Shown: in pieces, positions 32,306-42,800 of the stretch
Position numbering within the stretch: the stretch's first letter is position 1
Layout of the letters: every line of letters starts with the position of its first letter
From: Meconema thalassinum
Lineage: Eukaryota; Arthropoda; Insecta; Orthoptera; Tettigoniidae
DNA: 64,000 bases
Assembly: GCA_946902985.2 (NCBI GenBank)
Contig: OX336395.1
Coordinates: 291,891,065-291,955,064 of the forward strand
Reading direction: 5' to 3'
Notes under the pieces: generated by a model
What the model was told of the DNA's origin: nothing
What the model saw: the letters and a program-made list of their open reading frames with translations, nothing else
Databases searched by the model: none
Translations under genes and position numbers: made by a program

Positions 32306-32769
32306 CCTGGCCCACATCACTTAGTCACGCCTACACACCAATTCACATTGCGCGAACGTGAGTATATCCGTAATTCGTATACGAAAAGCAGAAAATCTTG
32401 TTGTGAACAAGACGAAAATTTTGAATCAAGTTTTCAGGAAGACCTGTTCCTAATGCCAGTACAATTATTGTCCGTCCACCAGCTTAAGGTCCGTGGCAGG
32501 AATGCAACGAGTCAGCTGGATACAGCTGGCCTCTGCGTGAACGACAATAGTGCCAACCTACTACTGACCAGTATGATTTCACAATTGAAACTAAACGAAA
32601 GTAGCAGTAGCGTGAATAACATAGGTGTTGAGTTGGCAATACCTGTAGCGGCACGTCCACTCAATCAACGCAGCTGGAATGTCTCTCCTCTCCCCTTCAG
32701 TCCCCTAAGACCACGAGCTGGTGGATGGACATTAGGAGGCTTGCTAAACGATTCAAGGAAACAGGCTCC

Positions 32770-33014
32770 TTGGTCTGGCTGCGTGGCTCAGGGGTAACGT
32801 TCTCGCTTTCTGAGCCCAAGTTTGCAGGTTCGAAATCTGGCGCAGTCAGCTGGCATTTGAGGGTGCGCAAATGCGAGGGAGCCGTGTCAGTAGATTTACT
32901 CGCACGTTAAAGATCCCCTTCGGGGCAAAATTCCGGCACCCCGGCGTCTCTAAAAGCCAGTGTAGTTAAAAGGGACGTAAAACCAATAACATTATTATTA
33001 TTATTATTATTATT
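32770..33014 (+). mobile_element. tRNA-derived SINE with TTA tail
   Basis: Head GCTGCGTGGCTCAGGGGTAA and GCAGGTTCGAAATCTGG, body with GTTAAAGATCCCCTTCGGGG, tail (ATT)n. Perfect 12-bp duplication GAAACAGGCTCC at 32758-32769 and 33015-33026. Without it, the frame around it reads IRRLAKRFKETGSVNNK, a transposase helix-turn-helix-like sequence. Confidence 0.9.
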
Positions 33015-33133
33015 GAAACAGGCTCCGTAAATAATAAAAGAGTTGACAGAAGATGTCAGGTGTGTGTTACAGCATCACCTATCAGCACTGTAAGTACACA
33101 TTATTGAACATGTTTGTTAAAAGTGTGATAGTG

Positions 33134-33238
33134 CGCACCGACCGCTGGCTGGACCGGGTGCGCACGGCCGCGGTCTGCGCTAGTCACAGCCGGCTTTGCT
33201 TGCCGTGTTTACTCGCGCGCACACACATAATGACCCTG
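33134..33238 (-). repeat. Right inverted end of the candidate composite element
   Basis: Reverse complement begins CAGGGTCATTATGTGTGTGC. Pairs with 23291-23395. About 80 bp upstream, a helix-turn-helix-like peptide is encoded on the plus strand, split by a SINE. Confidence 0.6.
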
Positions 33239-33242
33239 TCTA

Positions 33243-33320
33243 TGGTTAATACATGTAACTTTTTTCAGGAGTGTGATTACCTATTTATGTATTGTACCCT
33301 ACCCATTCATTGGGCATAAT
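33243..33320 (+). repeat. Dispersed repeat, copy 2
   Basis: GGTTAATACATGTAAC, T-run, CAGGAGTGTG, TTGTACCCTACCCATTCATT, GGGCATAAT. The copy at 34930-35825 carries a mariner inside it. The present copy is followed directly by the element at 33322. Confidence 0.6.
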
Positions 33321-33604
33321 ACAGGGTGTATCAAAATGAATATCGGGGTTTAGAGGCTTTTTAGTATTTATTACAGTTAACTTAAGATTATAAATAATAC
33401 ATCAAATGAAAGAGCAACTCAAACAGTTTGTTCTACAAGTGTTCGTACACATGCACTGGTTCCTCCGTCTTCCGTTAGAAGCACTAGTAGCCAAGATGGC
33501 GACTATGGAGCAGAAAGTTTTTGTGTTTTACAGTTTGCATGGACTTAATCTGTAGTTACAGTTCAACATGCGTTCCGTATTATGTTAAGGATGACAGAGC
33601 TTGT

Positions 33605-33840
33605 TTTGCCTGACTTCCACGTTCACTCGATCTGACGCCATGCGATTTATACCTTTGGGGGTTTGTAAAGGATCATGTGTATGTGCCTCCGCTACCAGCT
33701 GACCTAACCAACTTAAGAAAGAGGATTGAAGCAGTTATTGCAACAATTACTCCAGAGACACTGAGCAAGGTTTGGGACGAACTCAGCTATCGACTCGATA
33801 TGTACCGTGTGACGAATGGTGCTCACAATGAACACTTGTA
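33605..33840 (+). pseudogene. C-terminal fragment of a DUF4817-type transposase
   Basis: Readable as LTPCDLYLWGFVKD, VYVPPLPADLTNLRKR, SKVWDELSYRLDM and VTNGAHNEHL then stop, which is the end of the transposase including the third catalytic-region landmark. The DDE upstream is deleted. The frame is interrupted just before LTPCD. Confidence 0.75.
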
Positions 33841-33909
33841 GCACAAACTGTTTGAGTTGCTCTTACATTTGATGTATTATTTATATTCATACGTTAACTG
33901 TAATAAATA

Positions 33910-34859
33910 CGAGGGCTATTCCAAAACTAAGGTCTGGTTTAAAAAAACATCCAAAATCAAAATTGCTTCCAAAACAATTGTTTTATTGACATTCCTTACA
34001 TCTTTCTCTATTTTTCTACATAATTTCCATACTTATTTACACACTTGTCACATCGTTCCACAAGCTTTTGAATGCCTAAGTCGTAGAACTCTGCTGCCTG
34101 CGAAGCTAACCATTCTTTAACAGCTTCTTTCACTTCATCATCTGTGTCGAAGCGCTTGCCGCCAAGAAACTCCTTTAGGTAGCGGAACAGGTGGAAATCA
34201 CATGGCGCCAAGTCCGGACTGTACTGTGGGTGGTCCATCTGTTCCCATCCAAATTTCTTGATTAGAGTTTGCGTGTCATTCGCAGTATGGGATCTGGCAT
34301 TGTCATGCAACAACAACACTCCAGACGACAAAAGACCACGTCGCTTATTCTGGATTGCACGTCGAAGTTTAGTCAGGGTAGCGCAGTAGGCGGCTTTATT
34401 GATCGTTGTCCCTGAAATGATGAATCGTCGATCTTCACGAATTTTGTCATCAACCGCATGAACCAACTCGTCTGAAATCACTGATGGTCTGCCAGAGCGG
34501 GGTTCATCCTGCCTATTTTCCCGTCCTTCACTGAAGGCTCGCACCCACTTGCGCACTTTACTGTCACTCATTATATTAGGACCGTACACTTCAGTAATCT
34601 GCCAATGAATTTCGGCCGCAGAAATGTTTCTTGCAGACAGAAACCGTATCACTGCCCTTACTTCACAATCGGCGGGCTGATTAATTGTCTTAAACATTGT
34701 GAACTGACACTATCAACAGCAACACAGCAACAGTGACAACGCTACTGGCGGCTTTGCCGCGCAAGGCATGCTAGGAGTAGGCGCGCATGCGTGTTTTTCC
34801 CTTGGCGCCGCTTCCAAATATTTACGGCGAATCGGACCTTACATTTGGAATTACCCTCG
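33910..34859 (-). mobile_element. Mariner with internal deletion, nested
   Basis: Ends CGAGGGCTATTCCAAAACTA and reverse complement CGAGGGTAATTCCAAATGTA, with TA at 33908-33909 and 34860-34861. 950 bp, shorter than the usual 1.3 kb. Confidence 0.88.
34008..34697 (-). CDS. Mariner transposase with in-frame internal deletion (229 aa)
   Basis: N-terminal helix-turn-helix region is intact (MFKTINQPADCEVRAVIRFL, AAEIHWQITEVYG, VRKWVRAF, DEPRSGRPSV). The protein then jumps from the DDKIREDRRF region to GTTINKAAYC, so about 110 residues are missing, including the first catalytic Asp block (TGDET). The second and third blocks are present: LLLHDNARSHT (Asp) and YSPDLAPCDFHLF (34 residues on, third Asp), and the C-terminal end is complete (KCVNKYGNYVEK). 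The family is about 345 residues long. The deletion keeps the frame, so a DNA-binding but catalytically dead protein could be made. The start is an ATG at 34697. Confidence 0.85.
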   Translation of the reverse strand: MFKTINQPADCEVRAVIRFLSARNISAAEIHWQITEVYGPNIMSDSKVRKWVRAFSEGRENRQDEPRSGRPSVISDELVHAVDDKIREDRRFIISGTTINKAAYCATLTKLRRAIQNKRRGLLSSGVLLLHDNARSHTANDTQTLIKKFGWEQMDHPQYSPDLAPCDFHLFRYLKEFLGGKRFDTDDEVKEAVKEWLASQAAEFYDLGIQKLVERCDKCVNKYGNYVEK

Positions 34860-34973
34860 TACTACAAAGCCTTAAAACCCCGAAATTCATTTTGATACAC
34901 CCTGTACAGAATATGGTTCTGCCTGCCGAAGGTTAATACAAGTAATTTTTTCCAGGAGTGTATGTACATATTA

Positions 34974-35785
34974 CGAGGCACGTCCAGAAAGTAAGTTCCG
35001 TTTGGTAATAAAATTAAATTGTGTACAGATACAGAAAAATTATTTATTGCACAACATTCTACACCTCATAAACTACTTTTCCACATAACTGCCGAACTTT
35101 TGCAGGCATTTGTCATAGCGTGGTACAAGTTTTTGGATACCTTCTTCATAGAAGTTTGCCGCCTGTGTCTTCAACCAGTTGGAACATCATTTTCCGAGGT
35201 GTCACGATTTGTTTCGGCTTAACCTTTGCTGGGGATGAAGTGTGCCTCCATTCCATTGATTGCCGCTTACTTTCAGGGGTGTCGTAAGAAACCCAAGTTT
35301 CATCTCCTGTGACTATCTGTGTCAGAAATTCTTCGCCGCCTTCATTATAACGGGTCAAAAACTGAAGTGCACTACCCATCCGTTTTGTGTTGCTCCGTAA
35401 GAATCTTTGGTACCCAACGTCGGCAAAGTTTACGAAAGTTCAGTGTTTCGGTAACAATTTCATGAATTAGTGATCGTGAGATTCGGGGAAATTCCATAGC
35501 GAGAGCACTGCGGTTTTCCCGGATCTTGTCATCAATCGCGTGAACCAGTTCTTCTGTAACCGCTGCAGCGGAACGTACAACTTGTTGAAGACACAGGCGG
35601 CACACGTCTATGAAGAAGGTATACAAAAACTCGTGCCACGCTACGACAAATGCCTGCAACATTTCGGCAGTAATGTGGAAAAGAAGTTTAAGGGTAGTAG
35701 AATTTTGTGCAATAAATAATTTTTCTGTATCTGTACACAATTTAATGTTATTACCAAACGGAACTTACTTTCTGGATGTACCTCG
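34974..35785. mobile_element. Mirror-ended mariner derivative (two 3-prime ends)
   Basis: TA on both sides (34972-34973, 35786-35787). The left arm 34974-35181 and right arm 35578-35785 are inverted copies of about 208 bp. Both carry the transposase C-terminal codons (YEEGIQKLVPRYDKC) plus the 3-prime terminal repeat. The N-terminal end that should occupy one arm is absent. Confidence 0.87.
35182..35577 (-). pseudogene. Mariner transposase middle segment
   Basis: On the minus strand: VTEELVHAIDDKIREN, FPRISRSLIHEIVTETL, FRKLCRRWVPKILTEQHK, then after a frame change LQFLTRYNEGGEEFL and the first catalytic block IVTGDETWVSYDTPE, then SMEWRHTSSPAKVK. The second and third catalytic blocks are missing. 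Bounded by the two inverted C-terminal arms, so no complete protein is possible. Confidence 0.82.
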
Positions 35786-36039
35786 TATAACTTGTGCCCC
35801 ACCCATTCATTGGGCACAATCTTGTTGACCGACTGAAGAGCTACGAATGACAGTATTGGCAACACTGAAAAAGAATGGCTTCAAATCTCTACATTTCTGC
35901 TAAGACATTCAATTCCTGTCCGAGAGTTGGAACCGTGTGCACTTGGCCTTGTGAGGCAAACTGACAAGGGATGAGTTTGATTCCTACCTTAGCTGTTCTA
36001 GAGAAGATATCTAGGTAGAAGTTTACAGAAGGTGCTCCT

Positions 36040-36880
36040 TTCTATAAACCCCCAGGGGCTCACATCTAGTGGGACGTGGGTTGGCGACCACGGGGCCCCA
36101 GCTGAGTCCGGCATTGCTTCCACTTACTTGTGCCGGGCTCCTCTCTGTCTTCTTTCCTGTCGACCTCACTTGATCAACTCTTGTTCTCTTCCGACCCCGA
36201 TGGTATTAGGGTATCTGAGGCCTAGGGAGTCTCTTCCTTTCCCGCCTTAATTGGCCCTTGTCTCATCTTTTCTGATACCCTCCTTCTGCGAGGGGTGAGC
36301 CTTCTTTTTCTTTACATGTTCTCTCCTGCCTTCTGCACGAGGCCCTCAAGTAGGCAAGGTGTGTGTAGCCCCACCACTTCTGGTGCACCCGGGATATTGC
36401 AACACCCTCAGGGGCTCATAGTATCTCCTGCCTTCTGCTCAGGGCCTTCAAGGAGGCAGGGTATGTGTATCCCCACCACTTCTGGTGCACCCTGGATAAT
36501 GCTACACCCTCAGGGGCTCACGGCTGGTGAGTTCGGGAGTTGGCGACCCCGAGGGATTCATGAGCTGGGTCCGGTTTTCCCCCTTTTATCCATTACCTCT
36601 GGGGCGGACCCTCTCCTCTTTCACTTTCCTATCTGCCTTTCATGGCTCTCCTTCCTTCCAAGTCCCTCAATCCGCTTTCTTCGAGGGTTGAGGGCATTTC
36701 TTTTCCTCCTGTCCTTTATTTGCCTTATTCTCCTTTTGTTCACCATTTCTTCTTCTAGTATATAAGTTAGTAGTTAGTTATATTTATAGTTTACATTTCA
36801 TTTTCATCTTCACGATCACCCACACCATTAGGGGCCGATAACCAAGATGTTAGGCCCCTGAAAACAACAATCATCATCAT
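36040..36880 (+). repeat. Interspersed repeat with 102-bp tandem duplication and ATC tail
   Basis: Contains two diverged units (36322-36423 and 36424-36525: TCTCCTGCCTTCTGC...CCCTCAGGGGCTCA) and ends GGGGCCGATAACCAAGATGT...CCCTGAAAACAACAATCATCATC. This kind of tail suggests a non-LTR element 3-prime end. No ORF is supported. Confidence 0.5.
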
Positions 36881-37337
36881 CCTTCCTATAAAATTCTTAA
36901 ACTACTGAAATTAAGCAAATTACGGTACCTGAATTAACAGTCAGGAGAGTATCTGGAGATGATGTAGTAATAGATGTTGACTCCCCGCCCAGCCATCCCA
37001 AATATAAACACGACTTATATAGGTAAAAGTTTTGCTGTTTCAGCCATTTTAGCATCATGTACAGTGTTGCCAACCCCACGCATTCTGTACTATATCGTAT
37101 CCGGAAGGCCAATGGTTTTCGCCTGGACCAATAATGGTTAGCTAATATAAACACCCCTGGTTTTTGTCACGCACAGTGGGGGTGGTCACGCATCAATAAT
37201 CTTTATCCAGGCCAATCGATTTGCCTTTTATTTCATTATTCGTGTGAATTTTGTATCGGACTTGTTGGCAACAGGTGACAACGGGTATGACATACTGTCT
37301 GATGTCAATGTAACATGGCTCTGACCGTAAAAATGAA

Positions 37338-37390
37338 CACGAACAAAAATGGGCAGATGACCTCGTAGTTCCGCCCCTTAAAACAACAAT
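37338..37390 (+). repeat. Retroelement-like tail, left of the Tigger relic
   Basis: GGCAGATGACCTCGTAGTTC, CGCCCCTTAAAACAACAATAA. An inverted copy lies at 38284-38332. Confidence 0.5.
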
Positions 37391-37487
37391 AACTGCGTAA
37401 TTTAAAAAATATTTCCGACGTAACAGTGACAATTGAAATTGTAATAAACTTCTAATGACTCCCAGAAAGGTTTGTGAATCATATGTT

Positions 37488-38240
37488 CAGTGCTCCCTCT
37501 GTAATCCGGCATCTCAGCTCTCCGGCACTCCCAGTAATCCGGCGTTTTGTATTCGAGTATGAGCTCAACACCTGATTTGATAATGTGTCCCCAATACTGT
37601 ACAATGTTTCTCATGAAGCGACAAGACTAGTGTCTGAGTAAATAATGCATTGGTGCCAAGAGCGATGACCCACGCTCGCCCCCCTCAGGTGCTTAGTGTA
37701 GGACAGTTGTACTGTAGTAGTGTTGTGAAGATGACGAAAGCAACCAGTTAATGACAGAAGATGACATCATAGAGGAAGTGGCAAGAGAGGAAGAGGACGA
37801 GGAGCAGGTCGAAGAAGAAGTGACCAGAAGATGACATCATAGAGGAAGTGGCAAGAGAGGAAGAGGACGAGGAGCAGGTCGAAGAAGAAGTGACAGCGGC
37901 TATACATGCAATCTCTCACGATGCGGCCATCGCCTCGTTTGCCACGTCAATTGCCTGGGCGGAGGAAAATGGCGTCTCTGCTAACGATGGCTTAGTTTTT
38001 AAGAAGGTTACAGGAACAAGTTCTCAAAGTGTCTCTCAACCGTAAAAAGCAAAAGACAATTGATGCTCATTTCCAGCCGTCTACTTCCAAGGAATAACGT
38101 GAGCTATATGATGTATTTTCGTACTTTTTTACTTTGTATAGTACAATGTAATTAAAACTGATTTTCAAATGATGTCTGAGTTTTTCGGTAATCCGGCAGT
38201 GCTCTGGTCCGATATCTGCCGGATTACCGAGAGAGCACTG
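37488..38240 (+). mobile_element. Pogo/Tigger-like element, internally deleted
   Basis: Inverted ends CAGTGCTCCCTCTGTAATCC and reverse complement CAGTGCTCTCTCGGTAATCC. TA follows at 38241. Only the last part of the transposase remains. Confidence 0.82.
37745..38097 (+). pseudogene. Tigger-like transposase C-terminus with tandem duplication
   Basis: Acidic tract (EEVAREEEDEEQVEEE), then AIHAISHDAAIASFATSIAW, VFKKV, and in another frame LNRKKQKTIDAHFQPSTSKE followed by a stop, the usual Tigger ending. A 70-bp unit is duplicated in tandem (37755-37824, 37825-37894), which breaks the frame. The DNA-binding and DDE parts are gone. Confidence 0.78.
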
Positions 38241-38283
38241 TAATATATTTTCAATAATCTGCCTTGTGAAAGTTATTAGTTAG

Positions 38284-38332
38284 TTAGTTATTGTTGTTTT
38301 AAGGGGTGCAACTATGAGGTCATCTGCCCCTT
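38284..38332 (-). repeat. Retroelement-like tail, inverted copy
   Basis: Reverse complement of the 37338-37390 tail, followed by GTTA repeats at 38278-38292. Confidence 0.5.
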
Positions 38333-39281
38333 GAAAGTTATTATAGAGAGGAGTACCTATTCTCAACAATTAATTCTTTTTTTGTGTGTTGTTTTTGTTT
38401 CCTACTTCTACTCGAGGAAAATGCCGGAAATGGTTCCTTGACGTAATCTAGGCCTGTCCAGGGAAAATACCACTGTGGCAGTTGTGGCACAGCCTTTCCT
38501 TAGTGAATCGGGGGTTGTGTGGGAAGGAAGGGGTCGAGGCATGGCTGCAAGCGAGGAAGATGTTGCGGTAGCGCAGGTAGCGAGCTGGCAATGTTGGGCG
38601 TGGTGTTGAATGGGACATTAGTAACCAATAATCAGTAGCTATTACAAATCTTTTCAATCATACTGCCTGCTTTTTATTTTTTAATTTAAAAAATGTGACA
38701 TATCAAACACATCCCCTGCCGTCCGCTGGTGCTTGGGCGAGTACTAATAAATAATTAAATTCCCAGGAAGGGTTGCTTTCGCCACCCACCTCTGAAGTTG
38801 AACGTATTTTTGCCATTCTCTACTTTTCTACAACTGATGTACCCTTCTATTTAAGAGGAGGAAATCAGAATCTCCTTCTTGCCTTGCTTGACACTTGGCT
38901 TATCACCCAATCCACTACAGCACAGCGTGTTTAGGACAGGAATGTGGATGGGGGTGGGGGGGTGGGACAAGTCCATCTTCTCCTCTCTAGCAAGAGAAAA
39001 CAGAGGAGAAGCTGGCGGAGTGGTGGTCGCAGGGTGTCTACTACTCTGGAATACAGGGAATTTTTAAATCCTGGAAAACTCGGGGAATTATCTGGGTATT
39101 TTAGTTTTACAAGGTCCAACCTTGAATAATTGGAAATTAAGCATTTACATTTTGATGGGGGCAAAGTATATTCTGGTGATGATAGTTGTAGATGTGTGTT
39201 CGTACTGACGTTAAATCAGTAAGCTCTCATTTCTTGCAAGACAGAGCACACAAATTACATGTGTATTTGTATATAAATAGC
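38333..39281. other. No gene; hAT-like fragment at about 39035-39110
   Basis: Only CAGGGTGTCTACTACTCTGG followed by ATCCTGGAAAACTCGGGGAA stands out. It resembles the end of a DNA transposon whose partner I cannot assign with confidence. Confidence 0.4.
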
Positions 39282-39590
39282 GGCTTCGGTGGCGTAGTCG
39301 GTAGCATGCTGAACTGCTATGCCCAAGATAGCGGGTTCAAACCCGGCAAAAGTCGTTGGATTTTTAAGAGCGTTAAAAATCCTTCAGTATGCCTGCCTTC
39401 CTTCGGAGGGGAAGTAAAGCCGGCGGTCCCATGTCCTAGATTTATGGCATGTAAAAGATCCTTTCACAGACTAAACTTGTGTAAAGCAAAATTTGTTAGG
39501 TTAGATTTCGTCAGAACGCTCTATCAAAGTTCCAACGTTCACCACTAGGTATCATTGATATCTGGTGGCGAAAGTTGGAACTACTTGAAA
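39282..39590 (+). mobile_element. tRNA-derived SINE (family with 57861 copy)
   Basis: Head GGCTTCGGTGGCGTAGTCGG and GCGGGTTCAAACCCGGC, then CTTCCTTCGGAGGGGAAGTA and ATGTCCTAGATTTATGGCAT. The copy at 57861 matches throughout. Confidence 0.82.
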
Positions 39591-39599
39591 TTGAACGGA

Positions 39600-39706
39600 A
39601 CTTGTAGCTCACCCTTTAGGGTATCCGCTGGAAGCAGCTACAGACTCAGGCGAGCCGAACATGTCCTCGGACACTCCCGGCACTAAAAGCCATACGATAA
39701 ATAAAA

Positions 39707-39737
<31 letters not shown>

Positions 39738-39740
39738 ATG
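39600..39740 (+). repeat. SINE tail and AAAT microsatellite
   Basis: GCGAGCCGAACATGTCCTCG...AAAAGCCATACG as in the SINE at 14058, then (AAAT)n from about 39703. Confidence 0.75.
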
Positions 39741-39800
39741 TGTATCTGGATGATTTTTGAGAGCATTAGTATTGACAAGCTACTTTCAATACTCACAAGT

Positions 39801-42800
39801 TTTTTTGTTTTTTTTTGAGTCGTTTCGGCCATCCATGGACCACGATGTTCTTCACTCATATGATCACTGTAAAGCTTGTTTTCTTGTCTGCCAGTAGATC
39901 TTCATTCTTGACGAATGTTCAGCTCTCCTTTCTTCCGTCCACTTGCAGTGAGGGCGAGGCATCACAGATGTTAAAGGGTGCAGATTACTGGTTGATTTAA
40001 ACGCCTTTCTGAACAGGTTCCTATCCCAAACCAGATCTTGATTGATTCGAGCTTCTGTTAGGTCCTTTTTAACTTGCATCGACCATTTACAATAGGATTT
40101 TTTTTTAGAGATTGATGAGTGTATTCGATATGAAAGTCGATGATGCTCCATCCGTTCCAAATGTCCAAAGAAAGACATTCTCCTTTTTCTCATCACACTC
40201 ACCAAATCTTCTATATGTTCAAATAATTCATTGTTATGTCTTCTTCTGTAAGTACCATTATCATTAACAGGTCCTAATATTTTCCTTAGAATTTTCCGAT
40301 CCTTAAGTTCTAATTTTCTCAATGGGCCTTTGTTTATCATCTGTAAGCATTCTGCAGCATACAGTGCTGACGGCCTAATTACTGTGTTATAATGACAAAG
40401 TTTGACATTCCGGGACAAGCTTTTACTTTTGTAAATGTTTTTGCAGGTTTGAAAGGCACCTTCCAATTTGTTACATCTGCTCTCAATGGCAGCTATTTCT
40501 GAATTATTAGGGGTAATCCATTCGCCTAGGTATTTAAATTTTCGGACTTTTTTGATTTTTTGCAGACCAATCGTGATGAATTTTGAGGCATCTTTGACAT
40601 TTGTGATAAAATTAGTTTTATCGAAGGCCACTTTAAGTCCAGTTTTAGCAGCTATGATTTGTAGTTTATTAAGTTGGTCAGTGGCCTCTTCCATTGAATT
40701 AGCGAACAAAGCAATGTCATCTGCAAAAGCGAGACAGTTTATATTCAGGTCTTCTTTTTTATAACCAATTCGAATACCATAATTATTTGGTAAGATTGTT
40801 AACCATTCTCTTATAATTTTTTCCAATACACAGTTGAACAGCATCGGTGATCCCAGATCACCTTGTCTACAGCCAGTCTTGATTGCAAAGGCTTCGGACA
40901 ATTCACCACGAAATTTGACCTTAGAAATTGTGTTTTCTAAGCTTGCTTTGAACAAATTAATTGATTTATTGTCTAGGCCAAACTCACGTAAGGTGTTAAT
41001 TATTGTGTCTCTATGAATGCAATCATAAGCCTTTTGAAAGTCCACAAAAATCGCAACATAAGGTTTTGATCGTACCGTACAGTAGGAAATTATGGTCTTA
41101 ATGTTATGAATTTGTTCAGGACAGGATCTTGATTTCCTGAACCCAGCTTGATATTCCCCTAACTGACGGTCTAATATCTGTTCTGCTCTGTTCAGAAGAG
41201 CCCTTGCAAATATTTTGTACGTTACCGATACCAGTGAAATACCTCTATAATTATTTGGGTCGGATTTATCCCCTTTCTTATGTATAGGATGAATGATGGC
41301 AGAAGTCCAATCCTCCGGCAACTTTTCACTATGCCATATTTCTTCAATGGTTTTCTGGAGACAAATGATGGAGTCATTATCTGCATATTTCCATAATTCA
41401 GCCACAATACTATCCTCCCCAGAGGCCTTATTATTTTTTAGCGCCTTGATGATTTGTGTTATTTCATCGACGGAGAGTGGTGAACTGTCGTGGTATGCAA
41501 CGCTAGGATAGAAAGCAAGTTGTTCAGTAGGTATGTCTGTGTTCAAAAGGGTTTCAAAATATTCTCCAAAAGCTTTAGCACAGTCTTTATTATTGAGGTT
41601 AAGTTTACGATCAGATCCTCGGATGTGAAGAGTAGGGGCGACGTATTTGGACAGTTGGTGTTTAAAAGTTTGATAGAAATCCCTTGTTTTGTGCCTTTGA
41701 AAATCATCTTCAATTTGAATAATTTGTGATTTGTGGAAATTTCTTTTTGCCAATTTTAAAATTTTACAAGTTTCTTTCCTGATGCAGAGAAAGTTCTCAA
41801 GGTTCACATCGTCTTTCTTGTTATTCCACTTGATCCAAGCTTTTCTTCTTTCCTCTATTGCGTGATCACATTGACCGTTCCACCAAGGATGCTTGCGCGT
41901 TCTATCACGAGGAATGGATTCCGAAGCCGCAGTAACAATGGCGTTCCTTAAAGTAAACCATGTTCCATCTTTTGGTTTGTTGGGGAGTGTTTCCGCAAAA
42001 GTGTTGTTATTTGACTTCAGACCACCGATGTTGTACTTTTGCGTTTTCATTTCCTTTTCAACATTCGCTCTCTTGTTCCTAAACGGAATACCTTTCATTT
42101 TAATAAGGGACAGATAATGATCTGAGTCTATATTCGCATTACGCAGGACCTTCACATTTTGGATTTCACGATCTGATTTTTTTTATATTGCCACATGATC
42201 CAGTTGAAATTCACCCATAAGTGGATTTGGATGTCTCCATGTCTTTGCTTTCCGAGGAAGATGTTTAAACGCAGTAGATTTCAAAACTAGGTTGTTATTT
42301 TTGCAGGTGTCAATCAGCCGTTCGCCATTTTTGTTTGTTCGTTTATGTGCAGGATAGTTTCCAACTATATGCCTAAACTTTTTCTCTCTTCCTACTTGGG
42401 CGTTAAAATCACCGAGTAGGATGGTGGTGTGATGCGCTGGAATATTGTCAATCACGTCTTCTAATTGTTCCCCTATTATATTAGTTTGCTCTCGGTCTTT
42501 CTTGTTTGACACGTTCGTCGGTGCATGAAAATTGACCACTGTGTAGGCTTTATTAAGTGATCTAAATGACAATGTGGATAGTCTTCCATTGAATGATGTA
42601 AAATCCAGCACTGAATCAACAGCTTTCTTGTGGACTATAAAACCTGTACCACGATGAGGGATGTTCGGTGTAGCTCTTGTGCCAGGTATTCCTTTATAAA
42701 TTCTGAATCCTTGAGACTCAAAAGCTTCTTCATCACAAAATCGTGTTTCTTGCAATGCAGCGATGACGATGTTATGTTTCTCAAGAACATCCAATGTTTG

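Larger units (their letters stand above)
33322..34904 (+). mobile_element. Non-autonomous IS630/Tc1-like (DUF4817-type) element
   Basis: Ends CAGGGTGTATCAAAATGAAT and its reverse complement with TA at 33320-33321 and 34905-34906. The inverted arms extend about 130 bp. It retains only a transposase N-terminal trace (ATMEQKVFVFYSLHG at about 33500) and a decayed C-terminal block at 33610-33840 (LTPCDLYLWGFVKD, VTNGAHNEHL). It is split by the mariner at 33910. Confidence 0.82.
34930..35825 (+). repeat. Dispersed repeat, copy 3, split by a mariner derivative
   Basis: 34930-34973 and 35786-35825 together match 33243-33320 (GGTTAATACA, CCAGGAGTGT, CTTGTGCCCCACCCATTCATT, GGGCACAAT). Confidence 0.6.

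Noticed and set aside
32348..32797. 149-codon plus-strand ORF as a gene
   Set aside because: No domain except a helix-turn-helix-like end in another frame, and its C-terminus comes from a SINE insertion.
36295..36765. 156-codon plus-strand ORF
   Set aside because: Low-complexity translation of a tandemly duplicated non-coding repeat.
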